The translations under genes were made by a program, and so were the position numbers. From assembly GCA_902797965.1 (NCBI GenBank), contig CADBUY010000004.1, forward strand, positions 124,001 through 188,000: DNA of 64,000 bases, given 5' to 3'. Below, piece by piece: positions 35,975 through 43,949 of this stretch. The stretch comes from an uncultured bacterium. GTDB lineage: Bacteria; Cyanobacteriota; Vampirovibrionia; Gastranaerophilales; Gastranaerophilaceae. Each line of letters begins with the position of its first letter. Within the stretch, counting starts at the first letter, position 1. The notes under the pieces are model-generated. The model saw only the letters and a list, made by a program, of their open reading frames with translations, was not told where the DNA came from and made no database searches.

Positions 35975-36091
35975 TAAGAGTCCTCCTTTTCTATTCTTAA
36001 CTCTAAAATTAATATTATATTAAATATGTAAATTATGCAATTATGGGTAAAATTCTGTTAACAAATCTACATATTAGGGGTATAGAGTATA

Positions 36092-36838
36092 TTACATAAA
36101 TATTTTATACAATATAACACCTACTGATATGCTGAGATTTAGTGATTCTACTTTGTCCGACATTTCTATTGTAACAGATTTGCCTGATTTTTTTGCATAA
36201 TTTATTAATTCGTTGCTTAGACCGCTTGATTCTGTTCCAAACATTATGAGTTGTTTGTCTTTTGATTTGTAATTTTTAAGTAAAACAGTATTTTCTGATC
36301 TTGGTAATGTTGCAACAGGAGTAAAATCTTTGCACATCTTTTTTAATTCACTAAAGTCTTTTATCTCAAAAACTGGTACTTTCCATAAATTACCAACTGT
36401 TGCTCTGACACATTTCGGATTATATAAATCAACAGTATCTCCGTATAAAATAACCGCATCAACGTTAAATGCACATGAGGTTCTGATTATTGTTCCCAAA
36501 TTGCCTGCATCTTTAATATTTTCAAGTAATACTACGTTGTTGAAAGTTTCTTTCCACTCTGATTTTATTTTTTTTCCGATTGCTATTGATTTTGGTGGTG
36601 TTGCAGTTGATGATAGCTTTGATAGAACAGCGTCTGTTGTTTCTATTCTGTCAGGATTATTAAATTTATCATAATTTTCAATAACAAACAGTTTTTCTAT
36701 TTGAACCCCTGCATTAATTGCTTCTTCTATACACTTATCACCTTCAAGCAAAAATAAACCGCTTTCATCTCGGAATTTTTTTTGCTGGAGTTTAGCAGCT
36801 TCTTTAACTATTTCGTTATTAACGCTTGTTATTTTCAT
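36092..36838 (-). CDS. TrmH/SpoU-family RNA 2'-O-methyltransferase
   Basis: The 248-residue SPOUT-fold protein has an N-terminal substrate-binding domain (VKEAAKLQQKKFRDESGLFLLEGDK) and the C-terminal knot with LLENIKDAGNLGTIIRT, IMFGTESSGLS and SLNLSISVGVILYKIF, the three SpoU motifs. Members methylate the ribose 2'-OH of rRNA or tRNA with SAM. The FLLEG head is typical of 23S rRNA methyltransferases of the RlmB/TsnR-like group. It is the last gene of an operon with the peptidase and PPIase genes, 24 bases behind the peptidase stop. Confidence 0.92.
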   Translation of the reverse strand: MKITSVNNEIVKEAAKLQQKKFRDESGLFLLEGDKCIEEAINAGVQIEKLFVIENYDKFNNPDRIETTDAVLSKLSSTATPPKSIAIGKKIKSEWKETFNNVVLLENIKDAGNLGTIIRTSCAFNVDAVILYGDTVDLYNPKCVRATVGNLWKVPVFEIKDFSELKKMCKDFTPVATLPRSENTVLLKNYKSKDKQLIMFGTESSGLSNELINYAKKSGKSVTIEMSDKVESLNLSISVGVILYKIFM

Positions 36839-36862
36839 ATCAGGTTAAGTCCTTTGTGAATT

Positions 36863-38368
36863 TTACAACAGTTTAAACTCTTTCAGCCATTCTTGTTCTT
36901 GTTCATCAAGTAAGCTGAAATCAATCAACTTACTTTCGTATCCCATTTTAACAAATGAGCAAATCCTGCCGTCTTTCATATAGCATGAATTTTCTAATCT
37001 TATCCCGAAGTGGTCAGCATTATATAACCCAGGTTCAATAGTGAAACACATGCCGTCTTTAATCTTTGTTTCCGCTATTTTATTCTGAGATAAATTTGGC
37101 GGTGCTTCGTGAACATTTATGCCAATACCATGTCCGAGTCCATGATTGAATTTGAAACCATATTCGGAATATTCATTTAAAAGTTTATGAGCAAGAGAAT
37201 CTATATCCTTGCCAATTGCCGGTCTTGGTTTGTAGTTGTAACAATTTAAGAATGCTTTAAGAACCAGAGTGTAGATAATTTTTTGTAAGTCATTTGGAGT
37301 TCCTTTTACAAAAACTCTTGTAATGTCTGTGGCAAGTCCGCTTTCATAGTATGCACCGCAATCTATCAATACTAAATCGCCGTTTTTTAAAATTACGTTT
37401 TTATCGTTTTTGGAATAATGTGCAAGTGCAGAATTCTTATTTATTGCAACAATGGAATTAAAGCTTAGTGATTTAGCTCCAAACTGTAAGAATTTAGCTT
37501 CCAGTGTTTTTGCAATATCGTATTCCGAAAGATTGTCGTGAGTTTCTATGTATTCTCGTATTGCAGATACAGCTAAATCTGTTCTTTCAAAAGCTTTTTT
37601 GTATGCGCTAATCTCCGCTTCTGATTTTACAGACTTCATCGTCTTAATCTCAGAAGTTCTGTGTATAGGTTTTTTAATTAAACTAAAATCGTGAGCATTA
37701 ATATTAGCTTTATCCACAAAAATTCTGTCACCAAATTCACTTAAAAACATATCGCATTCTTCGTCATTTTTGAAAAGAATTCTGTTTTGACCATTTATAT
37801 ATAGTTTAGACCAAATTTTTGATGTGTTATTTTTAGTAAAATCTCTTAAACCGGTAAGATATGAAACTTCTTCCAGATTTGATACAAAGGTTGAGTCAGC
37901 TTCATATTTAACAGGTTCAAAAGCTTTCTCTGTATATATTGAATGTTTTTCCGTAAAATCATTTATAGGGTCTTTATCTAATAATTTTACATTATAATTC
38001 TTAAAGCCTTCCAGTCTTGCTTGAGAAACCTTTTTTGATACAATACCCAATATTTTGCTTTCTGCTCTATCCTGTGCAATTATGTTTCTGATTTCATCAT
38101 CTTGCTTTTGTCCGATTTGAAGTTTAACAACAGTTATTCCTTCTTTAACTTCCTTATCAGCTTGTATATGATACCTGCCATCCACAAAAAGGTATATATT
38201 ATCTTTGGTAATCAGCGCATCACCTGTTGAACCGGAAAAACCTGTAAGAGTGTATCTGGCATTTTCAGATAATTCAGGATACTCGACTAAATACTTATTG
38301 GTGCTATTTACCAATAAGTAGTCAATGCCATTGTCTGTAAGGATTTGAGAAGTATTAATATCGGTCAC
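36863..38368 (-). CDS. M24-family Xaa-Pro aminopeptidase-like metallopeptidase
   Basis: The 501-residue protein has two N-terminal creatinase-like segments (the first with TGFSGSTGDALI and LFVDGRYHIQA) and a C-terminal pita-bread domain. Metal ligands are visible in LIDCGAYYESGLATDITR (two Asp), FNHGLGHGIGINVHE (His), TIEPGLY (Glu) and RLENSC (Glu, normally ED). The enzyme should remove N-terminal residues before proline using two metal ions. The stop lies 24 bases before the methyltransferase and its start six bases after the PPIase stop, so all three form one operon. Confidence 0.92.
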   Translation of the reverse strand: MTDINTSQILTDNGIDYLLVNSTNKYLVEYPELSENARYTLTGFSGSTGDALITKDNIYLFVDGRYHIQADKEVKEGITVVKLQIGQKQDDEIRNIIAQDRAESKILGIVSKKVSQARLEGFKNYNVKLLDKDPINDFTEKHSIYTEKAFEPVKYEADSTFVSNLEEVSYLTGLRDFTKNNTSKIWSKLYINGQNRILFKNDEECDMFLSEFGDRIFVDKANINAHDFSLIKKPIHRTSEIKTMKSVKSEAEISAYKKAFERTDLAVSAIREYIETHDNLSEYDIAKTLEAKFLQFGAKSLSFNSIVAINKNSALAHYSKNDKNVILKNGDLVLIDCGAYYESGLATDITRVFVKGTPNDLQKIIYTLVLKAFLNCYNYKPRPAIGKDIDSLAHKLLNEYSEYGFKFNHGLGHGIGINVHEAPPNLSQNKIAETKIKDGMCFTIEPGLYNADHFGIRLENSCYMKDGRICSFVKMGYESKLIDFSLLDEQEQEWLKEFKLL

Positions 38369-38374
38369 TTTCTA

Positions 38375-38656
38375 CTAATCTTCCTTAGTGTCTGTTAATT
38401 TAATTAAATGCCAGCCAAATTGTGTTTCAACAGGTTCTGAAACTTCCCCTTTCTTTAGGGCAAATGCTGCATCTTCAAATGGCTTAACCATCATGCCTCT
38501 GCCAAACCAGCGAAGATCACCGCCATCCCTTTTAGACGGACATTTAGAATATTCTTTTGCCAAATCTTCAAACGCAACACCGTTATTAATGTCTAATAAT
38601 AAACTTTCCGCTTCTTCTTTTGTGTCTACCAATATGTGACTTGCTCTGATTTTCAT
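38375..38656 (-). CDS. parvulin-type peptidyl-prolyl isomerase
   Basis: The 93-residue single-domain parvulin begins MKIRASHILVDTKEEAE. The active-site pattern is complete: ASHIL, the SKCPSKRDGGDLRWFGRG loop and PVETQFGWHLIKL at the end. It lacks a signal peptide, so it is cytoplasmic like PpiC of E. coli, and should catalyse cis-trans isomerisation of prolyl bonds. AGGAGAA lies before the ATG. It is the first gene of the operon with the Xaa-Pro peptidase. Confidence 0.94.
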   Translation of the reverse strand: MKIRASHILVDTKEEAESLLLDINNGVAFEDLAKEYSKCPSKRDGGDLRWFGRGMMVKPFEDAAFALKKGEVSEPVETQFGWHLIKLTDTKED

Positions 38657-38740
38657 ATTGTTCTCCTAATTTATTTTCTTATATTATATTTAGAAGTATA
38701 GCACAAAAAAATATGCCTTTATTAATGATAAATTTTAGGG

Positions 38741-38968
38741 TTAATATAGTTTAATTGCGTTAATCAGTTTGTACGCCAGTTGTAATTTTTTATTGTCAAA
38801 GCTAACAAGTGTGTTTTTGGTATTATTCAGCAATTTATTCCTTTCCTGTTAATGCTCAAAATCAAATAATTCAGCTATTTATACATTTAGGGCTTGCACC
38901 ATCTTTTCAATCTTTTCCGGCTGTGGAAAGTGCATTCCGCACTCTTTCTTTTTATCCAAAAGTATTAA
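38741..38968 (-). pseudogene. remnant of an XRE-type helix-turn-helix regulator
   Basis: One minus-strand frame reads ECGMHFPQPEKIEKMVQALNV, then a TAA stop (38879-38881), then IAELFDFEH, a second TAA (38849-38851), then QERNK, LLNNTKNTLVSFD and LAYKLINAIKLY before the final stop at 38741. This order (helix 5 of HTH_3, ALNV, ELFDFEH and a C-terminal helix) is that of a small XRE-family repressor. The two in-frame stops and a missing N-terminus mark it as decayed. It is flanked by repeats and a possible small RNA. Confidence 0.65.
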
Positions 38969-39008
38969 AGATTATTTATATCTAATTCTAAAGTATTAAT
39001 TCTGAGGG

Positions 39009-39036
39009 TTGACTTTTGTAAAAGATGATATATAAT
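39009..39036 (+). promoter_or_regulatory. strong sigma-70-type promoter without a following gene
   Basis: TTGACT (39009) and TATAAT (39031) with a 16-base spacer. It is followed by a hairpin terminator about 40 bases after the predicted start, with no ORF between. Confidence 0.5.
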
Positions 39037-39042
39037 GTATAT

Positions 39043-39120
39043 ATACACAGTTGAATTATAAATAGAAGAGAAAGATTGAATAAGCTCCTTGCGGTATATG
39101 GCTTGGAGCTTTATTTTTTT
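39043..39120 (+). ncRNA. candidate small RNA of about 78 bases
   Basis: The interval runs from the predicted start at 39043 to a Rho-independent terminator with arms AAGCTCC and GGAGCTT and a T-rich end. It contains no ORF with a ribosome site. No known RNA family is recognised, and it may be a leftover terminator of the decayed regulator region. Confidence 0.35.
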
Positions 39121-39129
39121 GATTAATAG

Positions 39130-39287
39130 TAGTATTTGAGATGCAATTATTTTCCCTCCCTTGTGGGGGAGGGAGTAAGGGTGGGGGAGATTTGTATAAA
39201 AAGAAAAAAATATCCCCCTCTTAAATTCTTCCCGAGTGGAGGACATAATTTCCCCTATTAAAAGGAGGAACAAATTTTCACACTCTA
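39130..39287. repeat. intergenic G/C-rich hairpin repeats (CCCTCCC/GGGAGGG type)
   Basis: TCCCTCCCTTGTGGGGGAGGGA at 39152 is a hairpin of the same general type as units at 31411, 61744, 63298, 63345, 63511 and 63585. No gene is seen in this part. Confidence 0.55.
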
Positions 39288-39425
39288 ATGAGCTTGCGGA
39301 AAAATTAAAATTTTTCTCGCAATCTTCATAGAACGGTTTCAATGCGGGTTGTGTGCTATCCCGCACACGACCCGCATTTCACACACTTTAGGTCGTGTTT
39401 GAAAAAGTTCGAAAAATTGTCATTT
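39288..39425 (+). repeat. three-hairpin element, copy A (truncated in hairpin 3)
   Basis: Hairpin 1 (GAGCTTGCG at 39289, arms around AAAAATTAAAATTTTT), the conserved GAACGGTTTCAA, hairpin 2 with a 15-bp stem (ATGCGGGTTGTGTGC and GCACACGACCCGCAT around TATCCC), TTCACACAC, then the left arm of hairpin 3 (GAAAAAGTTCGAAAAATTGTC). The right arm of hairpin 3 is missing and the ATACTTTATATATA motif starts there. Copies B and C are at 46506 and 57935. Confidence 0.8.
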
Positions 39426-39427
39426 AT

Positions 39428-39442
39428 ATACTTTATATATAC
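39428..39442 (+). promoter_or_regulatory. recurrent promoter-like motif (ATACTTTATATATA)
   Basis: Same motif as upstream of other unknown genes, here on the plus strand about 95 bases before the 83-residue gene. Confidence 0.45.
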
Positions 39443-39536
39443 ATAAGAGGTAAATAAAGAGAGATATAAATAATCATTACTATTTACCCGTTTATTTATC
39501 AAAGAAAGAGTATAAGATTTATAAGGAGTATTTATT

Positions 39537-39788
39537 ATGACAATCGGAGCAAGAGAATTTATCGACAAGCTATTAGTTGAAAAGTATTCAAATACACAAG
39601 TTGAAAACCATGATGCGAATGCATTAGAATCAAAGGTAAGTGCTGATGATATGATGTACGCAATGAACACATCTGCAGCTAATTTTAAAACAATGCTGGC
39701 TTTGAATAAAAGATTAACAAGCGTTTGCTATGGTGTAGTTTCAAAATCGGCTAAGTATGTATCTACGGAAGATTTTGCCAAAGCTTAA
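39537..39788 (+). CDS. small hypothetical protein, 83 residues
   Basis: A strong AAGGAG lies ten bases before the ATG. The product starts MTIGAREFIDKLLVEKYSN and ends with a basic helix (NKRLTSVCYGVVSKSAKYV). It has no signal peptide or membrane span and is probably helical. No family is recognised. The upstream region includes copy A of the three-hairpin element and the ATACTTTATATATA motif, which links it to the same regulatory group as the large helical proteins. Confidence 0.65.
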   Translation: MTIGAREFIDKLLVEKYSNTQVENHDANALESKVSADDMMYAMNTSAANFKTMLALNKRLTSVCYGVVSKSAKYVSTEDFAKA

Positions 39789-39884
39789 ACCAGTTTTTTA
39801 AACCGACTATAATAAATATTCCATATAGTTTGCTCAGAATATATTGTTCTGAGCAAATTTGTTTTTATTGTGTATAATTATTTT

Positions 39885-40847
39885 ATGGCAGTTTACTTTT
39901 TTTATGGGGAAGAAGATTTTAATATCGACTTGGAGTTGGATTCTATGCGTTCTAAATTGAATCCTGATTTTTTGTCTATGAGTTATCAACTTCTTGATGC
40001 TCCGGATTATCAGGCGTTAATTAATGCAATAAGAACGACTCCAATGATGTTTGGTAATATGTTGATTGTGGTTGATGCTGGTGATTATTTCTTTGATAAA
40101 AAGAAAAAAAGCTGGTTTGATGATGGTGAATTAGCTGATATAGAAGAGGCATTAAACAATGTTGCGGATAGTTTGGATGTTGTATTTACCGTAAAAATTC
40201 CTCGTGGCGAAAATAAAAAAATTGATACAAGACGTAAGCTGTTTAAAATACTTAATAAGCACAATTCAAAAGAATTTGCTCCATTTGTGACATACAAACC
40301 TGAACTTATTCTCGATTGGATAAAAAAGCGAGCTAAAACTAAAGGTTTGTCTATTGATAACGATGCTGCGATGCTCATGATAGAGCAAATCGGAAATGAA
40401 TTAAGATTGTTTGACGAAGAGTTAGATAAACTTATGCTTATTGCTTACCCTCAAAAATCTATAAAAAAAGAACATGTGGAACAAATATGTATATCGACAG
40501 AAAATGTGTTTAATATTATCAAGTCAATTATAAGCAATGATAAGGGTAAGGCATTATTAGAGTATAAAAAATTGCTTGATGTAAAATATCCGCTTGAAAT
40601 TTTGAGTGTGGTTCAAACAATGCTAAGGCAATATATAATTGTAAAATCAGTTTCTTCAGAGTCTGATGTTGTTAAAATGGCAGGTGTTAGTCCTAACAGA
40701 GTATTTGTATTAAAGCGAGATGTTAAAAATGTAAATTTGCGTGATTTGGTGCGTTTAAAAACAAATTTATATGAAGCGGAATGTAGGATAAAATCAGGGC
40801 AATCATTAAATCCTGAAGCGGAGGTAGAGTATGCGCTTATCAGATAA
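39885..40847 (+). CDS. holA: DNA polymerase III subunit delta
   Basis: The 320-residue protein begins MAVYFFYGEEDFNIDLEL, the HolA head with the degenerate nucleotide-binding site, and continues FLSMSYQLLDAPDYQALINAIRTTPM (written here in its separate blocks). It has the later helical collar domain with LEILSVVQTMLRQYI. Delta is part of the clamp loader that opens the beta sliding clamp at replication forks. The ATG at 39885 is used: TATAAT lies only six bases upstream of it, so the mRNA is probably leaderless, and an upstream ATG at 39870 would lie outside the transcript. It overlaps the next gene by 17 bases. Confidence 0.85.
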   Translation: MAVYFFYGEEDFNIDLELDSMRSKLNPDFLSMSYQLLDAPDYQALINAIRTTPMMFGNMLIVVDAGDYFFDKKKKSWFDDGELADIEEALNNVADSLDVVFTVKIPRGENKKIDTRRKLFKILNKHNSKEFAPFVTYKPELILDWIKKRAKTKGLSIDNDAAMLMIEQIGNELRLFDEELDKLMLIAYPQKSIKKEHVEQICISTENVFNIIKSIISNDKGKALLEYKKLLDVKYPLEILSVVQTMLRQYIIVKSVSSESDVVKMAGVSPNRVFVLKRDVKNVNLRDLVRLKTNLYEAECRIKSGQSLNPEAEVEYALIR

Positions 40848-41676
40848 ATATCCGTTTCTTACTAATTATTTTGAACAGGCTGTTTCTGCAAAAAATCGTC
40901 CTCTGCCTCAAAGTATATTATTTTATGGCGGTGATTTGAATGCTCAGTATGTTTTAGCGCAAGAAATCGCAAGATTGTTAAATTGTAAGCAAGATAAGTC
41001 TGATGATTGTGAGTGCCTTAATTGTAAATGGATAAATGATGGAACTCACCCTGCTGTAATGACTATATCAAGAGTTGATAATAAGCCTGAAAATGATGAT
41101 TCAAAGACGGTAATATCTGTAAAACAATCCCAGATGATTAAAGAGATGCTTGTTTCATCTTCTGAGTTTCATCGGGTATTCATATTTTGTGACAGAGATG
41201 ATGACGGTAATATTTTAGGACTAAATCATGATAATTTTCAGGATGCTACCGCAAATTCTTTATTAAAAATTATTGAAGAGCCGCATTCCGGTGTTACGTT
41301 TATTTTCTTAACAAGATATATAGATGATGTTTTATCTACTATTATATCTCGTTCACAGTGTTTCTTTGTTCCGTCAAAAAATGAAGTTTCTTTTGATTAT
41401 TCTGATATTGAAGGTATATTTACTGATTATTATAACTTTGAAAGAAATGACGTGTTTTATATATCTCAGCGTTTACAGGACCTTGCAAAAGATATATCTT
41501 CCGAAAAAGTCCTTTCAGCAATTCAAAATTATATGCTTTTTCTTTTAAAATCAAATCCAAAGAATACAGAACTGATTAAACATATTAAGATTGTAGAAAA
41601 TGCGTCTTCTCAGGTAAAAGATGGGTTAAAGCCGTCCGGTATTTTTGACGATTTGTGTTTAAAGCTGATAAAATAG
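40831..41676 (+). CDS. holB: DNA polymerase III subunit delta' (HolB-like)
   Basis: The 281-residue AAA-type protein has a zinc-finger-like module with cysteines in LLNCKQDKSDDCECLNCKW (split by the usual spacing), then QMIKEMLVSSSEFHRVFIFCDRD, ANSLLKIIEEPHSGVTFIFLT and the sensor SRSQCF, all blocks of delta prime/DnaX. The Walker A loop is replaced by FYGGDLNAQYVLAQEIA and is thus non-canonical, as usual for delta prime. It pairs with holA, and rpsU follows 86 bases later. Confidence 0.88.
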   Translation: MRLSDKYPFLTNYFEQAVSAKNRPLPQSILFYGGDLNAQYVLAQEIARLLNCKQDKSDDCECLNCKWINDGTHPAVMTISRVDNKPENDDSKTVISVKQSQMIKEMLVSSSEFHRVFIFCDRDDDGNILGLNHDNFQDATANSLLKIIEEPHSGVTFIFLTRYIDDVLSTIISRSQCFFVPSKNEVSFDYSDIEGIFTDYYNFERNDVFYISQRLQDLAKDISSEKVLSAIQNYMLFLLKSNPKNTELIKHIKIVENASSQVKDGLKPSGIFDDLCLKLIK

Positions 41677-41691
41677 TATTTTATCAGGCAC

Positions 41692-41720
41692 TTTACATTT
41701 AAATCTGCTTGTTTTAAAAT
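41692..41720 (+). promoter_or_regulatory. sigma-70-type promoter of rpsU
   Basis: TTTACA (41692) and TAAAAT (41715) with a 17-base spacer, about 40 bases before the S21 start codon. Confidence 0.45.
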
Positions 41721-41762
41721 GATTACAGTTACACAATTGCTATGAAGGTGGTGAAAATATAA

Positions 41763-41936
41763 ATGGCAGAAGTTAAAGTTGGCGAAAACGAAAGTATCGA
41801 AAGCGCTTTAAGAAGATTCAAAAAGAAAATTCAAAAAGCAGGTATCTTATCAGAAGTAAAAAAACGTGAAAGATATGAAAAGCCAAGCGTAAAGAGAAAA
41901 CGCAAATCAGAAGCAGCTCGTAAGCGTAAGGTATAG
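41763..41936 (+). CDS. rpsU: 30S ribosomal protein S21
   Basis: The 57-residue basic protein begins [20 protein letters not shown], the S21 signature, and continues [20 protein letters not shown] with a Lys/Arg-rich tail. S21 sits near the anti-Shine-Dalgarno region of 16S rRNA. A strong AAGGTGGTG ribosome site precedes the ATG. It has its own promoter and a strong terminator. Confidence 0.96.
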   Translation: MAEVKVGENESIESALRRFKKKIQKAGILSEVKKRERYEKPSVKRKRKSEAARKRKV

Positions 41937-41951
41937 AAGATATTTAGAAAT

Positions 41952-41990
41952 AATGGCGGATTTGATAAAATCAAATCCGCCATTATTTTT
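41952..41990 (+). terminator. terminator of rpsU
   Basis: AATGGCGGATTTGA (41952-41965) pairs perfectly with TCAAATCCGCCATT (41971-41984), followed by ATTTTT. Confidence 0.9.
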
Positions 41991-42048
41991 TATATTATTA
42001 GTTCGGTTTAAATCACCTTATGCAATAATATTTACCCCTATTTACCCC

Positions 42049-43425
42049 CTATCCTCTCGCACAGATTGTTTGAGCAACGTAAACTCCTGATGCTGAAGCC
42101 TGAATTAATCCTCTTGTTACACCGGCACCATCACCGATTGTGAACAGATTTTTGACGCCCTCTGTTTCAAGCTCGTTGCTTAATTTAACACGAGCAGAAT
42201 AGAATTTAACTTCAATACCGTAGAGTAGTGTGTATCTTGATGCTGTGCCGGGTGCAATCTTATCAAGAGCAAATAACATTTCAATAATGCTCTTCATTTG
42301 TCTATAAGGTATTACAAGGCTTAAATCTCCGGGTGTCGCACAAGTAAGTGTTGGAGTAATTATGCTTGATTTAATTCTGTCCGGAGTAGAGCGTCTGCCA
42401 TCAAGCAAGTCACCAAATCTTTGAACCAAAATTCCGCCTGCAAGCATATTAGCAAGGCTTGCAATATGTTGACCGTATGCTATAGGTTCTTTAAAAGGTT
42501 CTGTAAACTTTTTGCTTACAAGAAGTGCAAAGTTTGTGTTATTTGTTTTTATGTTTGCGTAGCTGTGACCGTTTACTGTTGCTATGCCGTTATAATTTTC
42601 CTGAACAACTTCTCCGTTAGGGTTCATACAGAATGTACGAACTTCATCGCCAAATGTTGGTGAGTGATATACAAGTTTTGATTCATATAATTTGTCGGTT
42701 AAAGGTGCAAAAACAGGAGCCGGTAGCTCTACACGAACACCAACATCAACTGCATTGTTTACCATGCCGATTTTGTTCTTCGCAAACTCGTGAGTGAGCC
42801 AGTCTGCTCCCTCTCTACCCGGAGCGATAATTGTGTATTCAGCTTTTATCGTATCGCCATTATCAAGTTTAATTCCTTTTACTTGTTCGCATTCTACTAT
42901 TAAACTTTCTGCACGAACATTATTAAGAATTGTAATTCTTTCATCCAGATAATCCTGCATGTGTTTTAGTACATCTAAACTTCTTTCAGTGCCAAGATGT
43001 CTTACAGGAGAATGAACAAGTTTTAGTTCTGCAAGAACAGCCTGTCTTTCAATATCCCTAAATACTTCCATATCCGTTCCGAATACTTCATCTGTAGCAC
43101 CATGTTCCAGGTACATGTCATCAGCGTACTTAATTAATTCTTCTACTTTTGTTCTTGGCATATAATCAACTAAATGCCCGCCAACATCAGGTGTAAGAGT
43201 AAGTTTCCCGTCAGAAAAAGCCCCTGCACCTCCCCATCCGCAAAGAAGACCGCAGCGTTTGCAATTTACACATTTAGCAGCACCCTCTCTAATTGGACAT
43301 TTCCTTTTTTCAATTTTTTGTCCTTTTTCAATAAGGATAACTTTCCACTCAGGTTTTAATTTAACTATTTCCAAAGCAGAAAATATTCCTGCAGGTCCTG
43401 CACCAATAATTGCAACATTATACAT
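42049..43425 (-). CDS. FAD-dependent oxidoreductase, COG2509-like
   Basis: The 458-residue protein starts with the FAD-binding motif IIGAGPAGIFSALEI. A cysteine cluster CPIREGAAKCVNCKRC near residues 43-58 and GWGGAGAFSDGKLTL follow, which are typical of a widespread but poorly characterised FAD-dependent protein family. The C-terminal FTIGDGAGVTRGLIQASASGVYVA is the second flavin motif. Substrate is unknown. GAGGAG lies before the ATG. The upstream 520-base gap holds a possible small RNA. Confidence 0.88.
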   Translation of the reverse strand: MYNVAIIGAGPAGIFSALEIVKLKPEWKVILIEKGQKIEKRKCPIREGAAKCVNCKRCGLLCGWGGAGAFSDGKLTLTPDVGGHLVDYMPRTKVEELIKYADDMYLEHGATDEVFGTDMEVFRDIERQAVLAELKLVHSPVRHLGTERSLDVLKHMQDYLDERITILNNVRAESLIVECEQVKGIKLDNGDTIKAEYTIIAPGREGADWLTHEFAKNKIGMVNNAVDVGVRVELPAPVFAPLTDKLYESKLVYHSPTFGDEVRTFCMNPNGEVVQENYNGIATVNGHSYANIKTNNTNFALLVSKKFTEPFKEPIAYGQHIASLANMLAGGILVQRFGDLLDGRRSTPDRIKSSIITPTLTCATPGDLSLVIPYRQMKSIIEMLFALDKIAPGTASRYTLLYGIEVKFYSARVKLSNELETEGVKNLFTIGDGAGVTRGLIQASASGVYVAQTICARG

Positions 43426-43549
43426 TCTTCATACTCCTCAAGGTTTAATTTGCCCGTACATTTTTAGCTTACTTTAAATATAATATATTTACAAGGGGAA
43501 TTATGTATGTATAAAACTATCGTGAGAAAAAAAAATATATTTGCTCCAT

Positions 43550-43700
43550 AAAAGAAAAGTTGCTAACGAATGATTAGCAACATTAAATAAACACGAGGAT
43601 ATTAAGAGAGAGTATAAAAAGTCTTTCTTTAAAAAGTGTTAGCGCTTATTTGCACCTTTACTTTATGTTTTCATTGTTGATATATCTTACTTTATCTTAC
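43550..43700 (-). ncRNA. candidate non-coding transcript with its own promoter motif and terminator
   Basis: On the minus strand an ATACTTTATATAAATG motif at 43702-43717 is followed by about 120 bases without an ORF. A Rho-independent terminator (GTTGCTAA and TTAGCAAC, 43559-43581) then runs into TTTTCTTTT. The upstream motif matches those before five unknown proteins, with CAATTTCT at the same distance. It may be a regulatory RNA of that regulon. Confidence 0.4.
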
Positions 43701-43701
43701 A

Positions 43702-43717
43702 TTTATATAAAGTATTT
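43702..43717 (-). promoter_or_regulatory. recurrent promoter-like motif (ATACTTTATATAAA)
   Basis: Minus-strand motif upstream of a candidate small RNA, with CAATTTCT beginning 20 bases before its ACTTT. Plus strand bases 43718-43949 hold the gyrA promoter side (TTTACA and TAGTAT near 43850-43880) and an AGGGGTAAAT motif, and no ORF. Confidence 0.45.
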
Positions 43718-43949
43718 CAGTTTTTAGAAATTGCTTTTTTTTAAACAGATTTTTTATAATTGTTACAGAACTTAAAACTGTATTTAGTCTTGATTTAAAG
43801 AGTATATATTCTATGTGCAATAAGTGTTTACATGCTAATGAAAATGCTTTACATTAAAATTATTTTTATGCTAGTATATAGATGTAGGGGTAAATATCGC
43901 TTATTTATAACCTTTTTAAGTTAACAATTTGGGGTAGAGGAGAAAGATT

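Noticed and set aside
38965..39670. Two minus-strand frames of 133 and 104 codons in the repeat region before 39537
   Set aside because: They run through hairpin repeats and the promoter region of the 83-residue gene, have no ribosome site, and show no protein-like composition.
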